NCBI RefSeq assembly: GCF_900101875.1
Contig: NZ_FNAI01000001.1
Span: 806,001 to 870,000 of the forward strand
From: Mucilaginibacter pineti
GTDB taxonomy: Bacteria > Bacteroidota > Bacteroidia > Sphingobacteriales > Sphingobacteriaceae
Length of the DNA: 64,000 bases
Reading direction: 5' to 3'
Both the position numbers and the translations under genes were made by a program. The stretch's first letter is position 1. Every line of letters starts with the position of its first letter. The notes below the pieces were generated by a model. It was not told the origin of the DNA, made no database searches, and saw only the letters and a list, made by a program, of their open reading frames with translations. This document shows positions 53,014 to 61,233 of the stretch, one piece after another.

Positions 53014-53595
53014 TTATTTAACCCATTTAATTTTATCTTCAAGCGCTATGGTTCTTTTTCCTTCGGGATGCACATCTGCATAACCCAGATAAAGCACGCC
53101 CATTAGTCTGTCTTCTTCGCGCAGCTGTAAAAAATCCTTCATGGCAGGCTTTAAAGCTGCACCGCCAGTACTCCAGAACGAAGCCATATTTAAGGCGGTA
53201 GCCCCTAACAAAATGTTCTGAATAGCGCTTGACACGGCTGCCTCCTCTTCAAAAAGAGGAATTTTGGCTAAGGCGCTTCGCTGCATAATAGCCAGCACTA
53301 CATGCGATGCCAGATCGCCCTGGTGAGTGAGGTTATTGTAAACAGTTGGGTTAAAATCGTCCGCACTTACGCTTGCTTTGTAAACTTCAGCGTGTTGAGC
53401 GCAAAACTCAGCGGGATTTTCATAAACGATAAATCGCCAGGGCTCGGTGTATGCATGAGTGGGCGCCCAGTCGGCAAGTTCAAGTAATGCGGCAATATGT
53501 GCGTTTGGCGCCTTTTGGCCGTTCATCATATTTGCTTTGATGGTACGACGGGCTTTAATAGTATTTGAAAGGGCAACGAAAGTAGCAGAATCCAT
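53014..53595 (-). CDS. Nitroreductase family protein
   Basis: A 193-residue FMN-dependent oxidoreductase of the YdjA-like small nitroreductase group. RRTIKANMMNGQ opens the FMN site, WAPTHAYTEPWRFIVYEN follows, and the C-terminal GVLYLGYADVHPEGKRT closes it. It would reduce nitro compounds or quinones with NAD(P)H. Alone on its strand next to an exported protein gene. Confidence 0.88.
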   Translation of the reverse strand: MDSATFVALSNTIKARRTIKANMMNGQKAPNAHIAALLELADWAPTHAYTEPWRFIVYENPAEFCAQHAEVYKASVSADDFNPTVYNNLTHQGDLASHVVLAIMQRSALAKIPLFEEEAAVSSAIQNILLGATALNMASFWSTGGAALKPAMKDFLQLREEDRLMGVLYLGYADVHPEGKRTIALEDKIKWVK

Positions 53596-53645
53596 AGGAA
53601 ATGTTTTTATATAGAATTGCGCAAATTAAAAAATAACTAAGACAA

Positions 53646-54374
53646 TTATTTGTCTGAAGTGTAAAGATCTGGCAATTTTAATGAAAACTGTTTCATCCTA
53701 TTTTTAGGAATTCTTTTAGTAACGTTATAGTCGACTTTTGAATATAAAAAAGGTGTCATTATGGGATAACCATATTTGGAACTTACGTTAACAAGCGTAC
53801 CGTTTATGTAGTTATACAAATCAAACGACCAATATGCATGATTTTTATACGACACATAATTTTGACCTAAAATTTCGTAATTGCCATCGTTATTAAAATC
53901 ATACTCCTTGTTTGAATGGCCATAAAAATCGCCAAAAGATATCATTTTAAAATGCTTTTTATCCTGAGCAAATAAAAACACTTTCATCACCATTGAACCG
54001 GCTAACCCACTACCGTCATTAATAGCTGCAATTTTAAAATCTGGTAATCCATCGCCATTTATATCAGCGATGTATAATGGCTCTAATTGGTAAAGCATAC
54101 TGTCATCAATATACGACCATCCTGTTTTTATAAGTTTATTCTTATAAAAAAGCAAAAACTTTGATCTGTCCTGATTAATGTTAATCCATTTTCCGGTCAA
54201 CTCAAGCCTGTAGTTTTTATAGTTAGCAAAAAACATTATTGAGGAATCCTTCTTATTAGCACCTTGTCTAAATGTGACTTTAGTATAGGTTATAGCTTTA
54301 TTCTTTTCAAAAGGATATTGTGCAATACTCTTTATTGAGATCAATAGGAGCATTGCACAAATAATAATTTTCAT
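53646..54374 (-). CDS. Exported protein with VCBS/FG-GAP-like repeats
   Basis: A 242-residue protein with a signal peptide ending near residue 18. Two calcium-loop-like motifs, DINGDGLPDFKI and DFNNDGNYEILG, resemble FG-GAP/VCBS repeats. Apart from these I cannot assign a function. It lies 14 bases downstream of the E1 dehydrogenase gene on the same strand, probably by chance of operon layout. Confidence 0.6.
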   Translation of the reverse strand: MKIIICAMLLLISIKSIAQYPFEKNKAITYTKVTFRQGANKKDSSIMFFANYKNYRLELTGKWININQDRSKFLLFYKNKLIKTGWSYIDDSMLYQLEPLYIADINGDGLPDFKIAAINDGSGLAGSMVMKVFLFAQDKKHFKMISFGDFYGHSNKEYDFNNDGNYEILGQNYVSYKNHAYWSFDLYNYINGTLVNVSSKYGYPIMTPFLYSKVDYNVTKRIPKNRMKQFSLKLPDLYTSDK

Positions 54375-54388
54375 TTCTTATTAGAGAA

Positions 54389-56821
54389 TTAAAATATCGC
54401 CGGATATTTAGTGGGGTTAGCTTCGCTCATGATGGCATATGCAGCCTCTATAATATCATCAATTGAAGGCTTGCTAAAGTAATCGCCATCTGATCCATAA
54501 GGTGGACGGTGCTCTTTGGCAGTCAAGGTACGGGGTTGCGCATCAAGCGAATAATAGCCTTTTTGTGCTTCCACAATATTTTGAATGATATAGGCCGAAG
54601 CAGAGCCCGGCAAATCCTCGTCGATAACCAAAAGTTTACTGGTTTTCTTTAACGAAGTACCACAAACATTATCTGTATCAAATGGATACAAGGTTTGCGG
54701 ATCGATCAATTCAATGTGGATATCCATTTTCTCGAGCTCAACAGCTGCTTCCTGTACAATACGTAGCGTTGAGCCGTATGATACAACGGTAATATCCGTG
54801 CCTTCTTTCAAGATCTCGGCCTTGCCCAGCGGAACTGTAAACTCACCAACGTTAGCCGGTAATTTTTCCTTTAGGCGATATCCATTCAGGCTTTCGATAA
54901 CCAACGCAGGCTCATCGCCCCTTAGCAAAGTATTATACATACCGGCAGCCTGCGTCATATTACGCGGTACGCAAATATGAAAGCCACGCATTGCGCTAAG
55001 GATAAGCCCCATTGGTGAACCCGAATGCCAGATCCCTTCTAAACGGTGACCACGGGTGCGGATAATGAGCGGTGCTTTTTGGCCGCCGCGGGTACGGTAA
55101 CTTAAACTGCCAATATCATCGCTGATAACGGTCATGGCGTAAATAAGGTAATCAAGATATTGGATCTCGGCGATAGGTTTTAAGCCGCGCATGGAAAGGC
55201 CCATTGCCTGCCCTATTATGGTAGCCTCGCGAATACCGGTATCAGTTATCCGCAAATCGCCAAATTTATTTTGTAAACCGGCAAATCCCTGGTTAACATC
55301 GCCTATAGCACCTACGTCTTCGCCAAAGGCAACAATACTTTTATCACGCTCAAAGTTAAGATCAAAACAAGCGTTTAACACTTCACGACCATCTAAAAGC
55401 CTTGCATCATCACTATAAGTAACAGGCACAACAGCAACATTTAAAGGTGATTGTGGTGTATCTGAAAACAATTTAGAGTTAAACCGTTCGTCATTTTTTA
55501 TTTTCTCGGCATTTAACCAACTCACGAGTGTTTGCCTTTCTGTCGAATCTTCCTTTGCTGTTATTCGCAAGGTTTTTCTGATAGCGCCAAAAACATCTTT
55601 ACGGCCCGAATCATATCCCCCACGCAACGCTTTAGAAATTTGCAAAAGCTCGTCCTTTAAAGATACACTTTCGGCAAGCTGATCTATCAGTTTAGCAGCC
55701 TCGTCAAGTTCAGTACTTATTACAGCTGCCATTTCTGCGGCGGCTTCGCGCTGGCAATCGCGTACATATTTCTTTGCTTCTGTTTCAAGATCATTCAATT
55801 CAACTTCTGTTGATATGGCAGATGCTATCATCCATTCGCGCATTTTTAGCAAACAATCGTGATCATCTTCCCACTCCAGGCGATCTTTTGTTTTATAGCG
55901 CTCATGCGAACCGGAGGTTGAATGCCCCTGCGGCTGTGTCATTTCCACCACGTGGATCAATACCGGCACATGCTGCTCGCGGCAAAGAGCAATGGCGCGG
56001 GCATAAGTTTCGCAAAGGGCAATATAATCCCAGCCTTTTACTTTAAATATCTCGTATCCGTTTGAACCATTCTCGCGCTGAAATCCCTTTAATATTTCTG
56101 AAATATCTTCTTTCGTAGTTTGCAATTTTGCAGGCACCGATATAGCGTAAGCATCGTCCCAAACAGAAATCGCCATAGGCACTTGTAGCACCCCGGCGGC
56201 ATTAAATGTTTCAAAAAACAATCCCTCAGATGTGGAGCCATTGCCTATAGTACCAAAGGCAACTTCATTTCCGTTTACCGAAAACTGTTTCAAATATTCC
56301 AGTTCTTTATTTTGGCGATATAATTTTGATGCGTAAGCCAAACCCAGTAAGCGTGGCATATGCCCACCCGTGGTAGATATATCCGACGAACAATTCATCG
56401 TTTCGGCTTGGTTTACCCAGCTGCCATCGGCATTAACAAAACGGGTTGCGTAATGGCAATTCATTTGCCTGCCTGCCGAAGCGGGATCTTTTTCTATATC
56501 GGGGTTAGCATATAACTGGGCAAAAAACTCCTTTAAGTTACTCATGCCGGTGGCAAACATAAATGTTTGGTCGCGATAGTAGCCTGCGCGCCAGTCACCG
56601 GCACGAAAAGCCTTGGCCATAGCCAGTTGGGCAACTTCTTTACCATCGCCAAATATTCCAAACTTTGCCTTTCCGGTTAAAACCTCTCTCCTACCAATTA
56701 AACTGGCTTGCCTGCTCTCGAAGCCAATACGGTAATCATCAATCACAATCTTTTTGAAATCATCAAAACTTAGCTCGGCGGTATTAAATTTACTGGCGGC
56801 ACGTATTGCAGTTTCAGGCAT
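54389..56821 (-). CDS. Alpha-ketoacid dehydrogenase E1 component, alpha-beta fusion
   Basis: An 810-residue thiamine-diphosphate enzyme combining both E1 subunits. The alpha part (about 20-410) has the TPP motif region GTIGNGSTSEGLFFETFNAA (about 190-209) and GHSTSGSHERYK. The beta part (about 460-800) has ERDKSIVAFGEDVGAIGDVN. The usual substrates are branched-chain 2-oxoacids or acetoin-type; branched-chain use is common for Bacteroidota fusion proteins. E2 and E3 are not in the window. Confidence 0.9.
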   Translation of the reverse strand: MPETAIRAASKFNTAELSFDDFKKIVIDDYRIGFESRQASLIGRREVLTGKAKFGIFGDGKEVAQLAMAKAFRAGDWRAGYYRDQTFMFATGMSNLKEFFAQLYANPDIEKDPASAGRQMNCHYATRFVNADGSWVNQAETMNCSSDISTTGGHMPRLLGLAYASKLYRQNKELEYLKQFSVNGNEVAFGTIGNGSTSEGLFFETFNAAGVLQVPMAISVWDDAYAISVPAKLQTTKEDISEILKGFQRENGSNGYEIFKVKGWDYIALCETYARAIALCREQHVPVLIHVVEMTQPQGHSTSGSHERYKTKDRLEWEDDHDCLLKMREWMIASAISTEVELNDLETEAKKYVRDCQREAAAEMAAVISTELDEAAKLIDQLAESVSLKDELLQISKALRGGYDSGRKDVFGAIRKTLRITAKEDSTERQTLVSWLNAEKIKNDERFNSKLFSDTPQSPLNVAVVPVTYSDDARLLDGREVLNACFDLNFERDKSIVAFGEDVGAIGDVNQGFAGLQNKFGDLRITDTGIREATIIGQAMGLSMRGLKPIAEIQYLDYLIYAMTVISDDIGSLSYRTRGGQKAPLIIRTRGHRLEGIWHSGSPMGLILSAMRGFHICVPRNMTQAAGMYNTLLRGDEPALVIESLNGYRLKEKLPANVGEFTVPLGKAEILKEGTDITVVSYGSTLRIVQEAAVELEKMDIHIELIDPQTLYPFDTDNVCGTSLKKTSKLLVIDEDLPGSASAYIIQNIVEAQKGYYSLDAQPRTLTAKEHRPPYGSDGDYFSKPSIDDIIEAAYAIMSEANPTKYPAIF

Positions 56822-56907
56822 ATAAAATTTTGTTTAGACGGTAAAATTATAAAATTCTATTCTGTAATTGGTATAGTAACAACAAAACATGGAGATTTAC
56901 TAATAGT

Positions 56908-56937
56908 TTTGATATTACGTTAAACCTTTTATATTTG
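56908..56937 (+). promoter_or_regulatory. Promoter of the DUF1573 gene
   Basis: TTTG at 56908-56911 and TATATTTG at 56930-56937, with 18 bases between, match the Bacteroidota housekeeping promoter consensus exactly at both elements. Transcription would start near 56944, 13 bases before the ATG. Confidence 0.75.
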
Positions 56938-56956
56938 TGTTAATCAAATATAACGT

Positions 56957-57355
56957 ATGAAAAAGATATTAATGATTTGCGCAGTAATTTTAGGTTTTGC
57001 CTTTACTGCATCGGCACAAGATAATGAAAAGGCCGAGTTCAAATTTAACGAAGAAAAACACGACTTTGGTAAAGTACCTCAAGGAACACCTGTTACTACT
57101 GTTTTTGTGTTCACAAACATTGGTAAAGAGCCACTTATACTTACCGAAGTAAAGCCAACATGTGGTTGCACCATTGCCGATTATACAAAAACGCCGGTAA
57201 AAAGCGGTGATAAAGGCACCATTAAAATCACTTATAATGCGGCTTCGGCACAGCCTTTCAACAAAACAATTGTTGTTAAATCAAACGCTGTAACGCCCGA
57301 AAAATATTTGAACATTATTGGCGAAGTGATAGCAAAACCGGCTTCAAGCAGGTAG
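56957..57355 (+). CDS. DUF1573-family secreted protein
   Basis: A 132-residue exported protein with a signal peptide ending ASAQ at residue 20. The DUF1573 domain has the signatures HDFGKVPQGTPVTTVFVFTN and EVKPTCGCTIADYTKTPV, an immunoglobulin-like fold found in many Bacteroidota periplasmic proteins. Function is not known. Single-gene transcript with a clear promoter and terminator. Confidence 0.88.
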   Translation: MKKILMICAVILGFAFTASAQDNEKAEFKFNEEKHDFGKVPQGTPVTTVFVFTNIGKEPLILTEVKPTCGCTIADYTKTPVKSGDKGTIKITYNAASAQPFNKTIVVKSNAVTPEKYLNIIGEVIAKPASSR

Positions 57356-57412
57356 TTTTACCATCGTATCAAAAATATTACTTAATTACATTTAAGTGAA
57401 CAAAATAAACAG

Positions 57413-57437
57413 AAAGACCCTTTTAGGGTCTTTTTTT
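57413..57437 (+). terminator. Terminator of the DUF1573 gene
   Basis: A 9-base stem AAAGACCCT (57413-57421) with AGGGTCTTT (57425-57433), triloop, then a run of T. A classic intrinsic terminator. Confidence 0.9.
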
Positions 57438-57489
57438 GTTTGTGGGCGGTAATAAACTTGTCTATCCTATCTTTTTATTAATTTTGCAC

Positions 57490-58716
57490 ATGCCAAAAAT
57501 ATCTCAAAAAGCGCAGCGAATGCCCGCATCGCCTATACGTAAATTAACACCTTTTGCCGATAAAGCTAAATTGGAGGGCAAAAAGGTTTACCACTTAAAT
57601 ATCGGCCAGCCCGATATTGAAACCCCGGAAGGCATGCTGAATGCCATTAAAAATATTGATTTTAAAGTTTGGGCCTATACCCCATCCGAAGGCACATTGA
57701 GCTATCGTAAAAAATTAACAGAATACTATAATAAACTGGGTTACAACATTACTCCGGACAACATAATAGTTACCACAGGCGGTTCAGAGGCTATTACCAT
57801 AGCTATGATGGCCTGCTTGGATGCCGGTGACGAAGTGATTATCCCCGAACCGTTTTATGCCAATTACAATGGCTTCGCCAGCCAGAGCGACATTGTGGTA
57901 AAACCCATTTTATCCTACATAGAAAACGGTTTTGCCCTGCCCCCTATCAGCGAATTTGAAAAACTGATAACCGACAAAACAAAGGCTATAATTATTTGCA
58001 ACCCCAATAACCCCACGGGCTATTTGTATTCGCAGGATGAGTTGGATGCCTTAAAGGTATTGGCTTTGAAATATGATCTGTATATATTCTCCGACGAGGC
58101 ATATCGTGAATTCTGCTATGACGGCCGCACCTTTATATCGCCGATGCATTTAGATGGATTGGATGAAAATGTGATTGTGATGGATACGGTAAGCAAGCGT
58201 TACAGCGCCTGCGGTGCCCGTTTAGGTTGCCTTATCACCAAAAACAAAGCCGTACTTACCGCAGGGTTAAAATTTGCCCAGGCCCGCCTAAGTGCCGGTA
58301 TGGTAGAGCAGATAGCCGGAGAAGCCGCAGTTGACACACCTGATAGCTACTTTGAAGCGGTAAATAAAGAATATACCAGCCGTCGTGATACTTTGGTAAC
58401 AGCATTAAATAAAATAGACGGTGTTTACTGCCCTAATCCCGGAGGCGCGTTTTATGTTGTTGCCCAACTACCTATTGACAATGCCGATAAGTTTTGCCAA
58501 TGGATGCTGGAAACTTTTAGTTACAACAACCAAACCGTTATGATGGCGCCCGCAACCGGCTTTTACAGCAGCCCCGGTGCAGGACTTAACGAGGTACGCA
58601 TGGCATACGTACTCAATAACAACGACTTACAAAGCGCGATGGTTTGCCTTGAAGAAGCATTAAAAGTATATCCCGGGCGTACAGTTAGCAGTGCGCAGTT
58701 AGCAGTTGGCAAGTAA
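57490..58716 (+). CDS. PLP-dependent class I/II aminotransferase
   Basis: A 408-residue fold type I aminotransferase. The pyridoxal site has IICNPNNPTGYLYSQDEL and FSDEAYREFCYDG, with the PLP-binding lysine in MDTVSKRYSACGARLG. It resembles aspartate or tyrosine aminotransferases. The ATG at 57490 gives the expected MPKISQKAQ N-terminus; a start at 57436 lies within the terminator of the previous gene. It could transaminate phenylpyruvate or hydroxyphenylpyruvate, but it is 11 kb from aroC. Confidence 0.9.
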   Translation: MPKISQKAQRMPASPIRKLTPFADKAKLEGKKVYHLNIGQPDIETPEGMLNAIKNIDFKVWAYTPSEGTLSYRKKLTEYYNKLGYNITPDNIIVTTGGSEAITIAMMACLDAGDEVIIPEPFYANYNGFASQSDIVVKPILSYIENGFALPPISEFEKLITDKTKAIIICNPNNPTGYLYSQDELDALKVLALKYDLYIFSDEAYREFCYDGRTFISPMHLDGLDENVIVMDTVSKRYSACGARLGCLITKNKAVLTAGLKFAQARLSAGMVEQIAGEAAVDTPDSYFEAVNKEYTSRRDTLVTALNKIDGVYCPNPGGAFYVVAQLPIDNADKFCQWMLETFSYNNQTVMMAPATGFYSSPGAGLNEVRMAYVLNNNDLQSAMVCLEEALKVYPGRTVSSAQLAVGK

Positions 58717-58741
58717 TCATTTACAGTTATTCCATAACAAT

Positions 58742-58767
58742 AAAACCCGGCTTATAAGTCGGGTTTT
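58742..58767 (+). terminator. Intrinsic terminator after the aminotransferase gene
   Basis: AAAACCCG (58742-58749) pairs with CGGGTTTT (58760-58767), with additional inner pairing CTTA/TAAG and one G-U pair. The A-run and T-run make it usable from both strands, between converging aminotransferase and GH43 genes. Confidence 0.75.
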
Positions 58768-58797
58768 ATTGTTTATAGTGGTATTTTGAGTCCCGCT

Positions 58798-60990
58798 TTA
58801 TTTCTTTCCAACAGCTGCTACGCCCTGATGAGTTGGTATAACAGGCTTTATTGTACCATCTGCATTGAACTCTAACTTATCTATACATACCTCACGGTTA
58901 TAGCCGGCGGCATCGCCCATCTGGATGCCTTTGGGATAATTGAACCGGTGATAAACTATATACCATTTATCACTACCAGGCAATTGTAAAATGGAGTTAT
59001 GCCCTGTGCCGTAGATACCTGCCGAAGCATCTTTGGCGATTACCAGGTTATTTGGCGCTACCGTTATTTTGCCAAGCGGCGAAGTTGATGTGCCATATTT
59101 TACGCAATAATTTTTATCCCGTGTGTCGTTTTCAGACCATAAAAAATAGTAAATACCTTTGCGGAAAAACACGTAGGTACCCTCCCGGAAATCTTTATTG
59201 GGAGTGATTACTTTTATGGTTTCCTCTTTTATATGGGTCATATCGTCGGCCAGCTCGGCACCAGCCATATAACCATTACCCCAGTATAAATAGCTTTTAC
59301 CTGTCGCAGGGTCGGTGAAAATATCGGGATCTATCTGCTGACCACCCGTAATTCCTGGCGGATAAGCACTGATCAACGGTTTACCAGAATCTTTAAAAGG
59401 CCCCGTAGGATTATCGGCTACGGCTACACCTATCTTTGCGGCAGCAGTAAAATAATAGAAATACTGGTATCGACCGTCAATCATTTTTTCTTCTATACAG
59501 GGCGCCCAGGCATTTCGATCGGCCCATTTAACATCTTTACCCAATTCCAGGATCTTACCTTCATCTTTCCAATGCAACAGATCTGGCGATGAAAATGCCT
59601 TGAAGTAAGTACCAGACCAGCCGTTAAACCCATCGCTGGTAGGGTATATGTAATACTTGTTTGTCTTTTTTGAATACAACACCTCGGGATCGGCATAATA
59701 ACCGTCAAGCACCGGATTGTTGTATTTTAAAGCACTGACCTTTAATAGCTTTGGCCCTTTACCTGCAATATTAATCCTATAGCTAACCGGCCCTTTTGAA
59801 AAATCCGTAGCCCCTTTCGGGTAAACCGTAATTCCGGGAAACGCCGTGAAATCAGGGTTAAATTTTTTGATACTGGCATCGGGTTTTAGCAGCAAACTTA
59901 GTGTTGAGGTTGTAGTATCAAAGCTTATATTCTTGTTCTTGATAAATGGTGAATGTGCGGTCATTAGAACTTCGGGTGCTGAAAACCATTTAGCAGTCAA
60001 CACTTCCGCTTCTTTAGTGGTAATAGGGATAACTGTACCATGCCGTGGATGGAAATCCATCGATACTTCCTGCTCAGGGATACTGAAATTCTCGAGATCC
60101 TTACTGTAAGTAAACTGGTATTTGCCACTGGTGTACATATCATACATCAAAATATAACCGCTCCCGTTGTTTAGCTTAAATACGCTTGACCCTTCTACAG
60201 GCAAAGTAGTTTGCTGTAAGTATTTATCCTGTAGCACATAACCACCGGTTAAGCTATCCGATATAGCCTGTTTTATGCCATTTCCATTTCCTTCGGTTTT
60301 AAAAAACAAATGATATTTCTCATCTTTTAAAATAATATCGGCATCTATACATGATTTGTTACCAGGATTATAATACAGTTGCTTCGGTTCGCCTTCCAGA
60401 TCGGTAAAGTCGGCATTGGCATAAGCGTAGTAAATAATATCGGGATTATTACCATTCTTCATCGACCAATAGATCATGTACTTGTCTTTTTTTTCGTCGT
60501 AAATAGTTTGCGGAGCCCATACCCTTAGCAAATCTTCCTGTCCGCGATATTTTTGCTGAATGTTAACCACAGATGACGACCAGTTAACCAGATCTGTTGA
60601 CTTTAGTAATACCATTGCCCTGTTGGAGTCCCAGCCATGAGCAGAAACCATATCTGTAGCTACCATGTAAAAGGTTTTCCCATCCGCACCTCGCAGGATA
60701 TGCGGATCCCTTACCCCTCCGGTGGAGCTATTTTTTTCGGAATTGATAACCGGCTGATCGTGATTAAGGGCGAAGTAATTGTAGCCATTTTTACTTATGG
60801 CAAAGCGGATAGCCTCGTCGGTTTTGTTATTACCTGTGAAATACACAAATAAATAGGCACTATTGGTTAACTCTTCACCTTTTGATTCTTTAGCCGAGGG
60901 CTTTTTGGCGCGTTTTACCTGCCCATTAACTACCGAAAAACCAAGCATTACAAGCAAGGCTATAGCTATAAATTTCAAAAACTGCTTCAT
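58798..60990 (-). CDS. Tandem GH43 glycoside hydrolase
   Basis: A 730-residue secreted protein from the ATG at 60990, where a signal peptide begins (FIAIALLVMLGFSVVNGQ); the longer reading from 61056 would start inside a palindrome. Two five-bladed GH43-like modules are visible: the first with RDPHILRGADGKTFYM, the second with YADPEVLYSKKTNKYYIY and later YGTGHNSILQLPGSDKWYIV. GH43 enzymes act on arabinose, xylose or galactose units. Both modules keep an Asp near the expected nucleophile-site region, but I cannot tell whether both are active. Confidence 0.85.
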   Translation of the reverse strand: MKQFLKFIAIALLVMLGFSVVNGQVKRAKKPSAKESKGEELTNSAYLFVYFTGNNKTDEAIRFAISKNGYNYFALNHDQPVINSEKNSSTGGVRDPHILRGADGKTFYMVATDMVSAHGWDSNRAMVLLKSTDLVNWSSSVVNIQQKYRGQEDLLRVWAPQTIYDEKKDKYMIYWSMKNGNNPDIIYYAYANADFTDLEGEPKQLYYNPGNKSCIDADIILKDEKYHLFFKTEGNGNGIKQAISDSLTGGYVLQDKYLQQTTLPVEGSSVFKLNNGSGYILMYDMYTSGKYQFTYSKDLENFSIPEQEVSMDFHPRHGTVIPITTKEAEVLTAKWFSAPEVLMTAHSPFIKNKNISFDTTTSTLSLLLKPDASIKKFNPDFTAFPGITVYPKGATDFSKGPVSYRINIAGKGPKLLKVSALKYNNPVLDGYYADPEVLYSKKTNKYYIYPTSDGFNGWSGTYFKAFSSPDLLHWKDEGKILELGKDVKWADRNAWAPCIEEKMIDGRYQYFYYFTAAAKIGVAVADNPTGPFKDSGKPLISAYPPGITGGQQIDPDIFTDPATGKSYLYWGNGYMAGAELADDMTHIKEETIKVITPNKDFREGTYVFFRKGIYYFLWSENDTRDKNYCVKYGTSTSPLGKITVAPNNLVIAKDASAGIYGTGHNSILQLPGSDKWYIVYHRFNYPKGIQMGDAAGYNREVCIDKLEFNADGTIKPVIPTHQGVAAVGKK

Positions 60991-61033
60991 TAATAATTGG
61001 ATTATTTGGTTTATGACGGTAATTATACGATTA

Positions 61034-61064
61034 TTTATTAATTGTTTAAATAACAATTAATAAA
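61034..61064. promoter_or_regulatory. Palindrome between divergent GH43 and GH89 genes
   Basis: TTTATTAATTGTT (61034-61046) and AACAATTAATAAA (61052-61064) form a perfect 13-base inverted repeat with a 5-base centre. It lies in the gap between the GH43 start (60990) and the GH89 start (61234) and looks like an operator. No regulator gene is nearby. Confidence 0.55.
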
Positions 61065-61233
61065 CAATCCATATTCTATCCAAAAAACCAATAAAGTCCC
61101 TTATTCTAATCAAAAACTTGATAATTTCGGTAAAAAACGTGGTAAATACGGATAATTTGCAGGCTGATAATAATTATAGATTTGGAGATATCACATCAAT
61201 ATGCAAATACTTCTACTCAAAAAAAATCCCACA

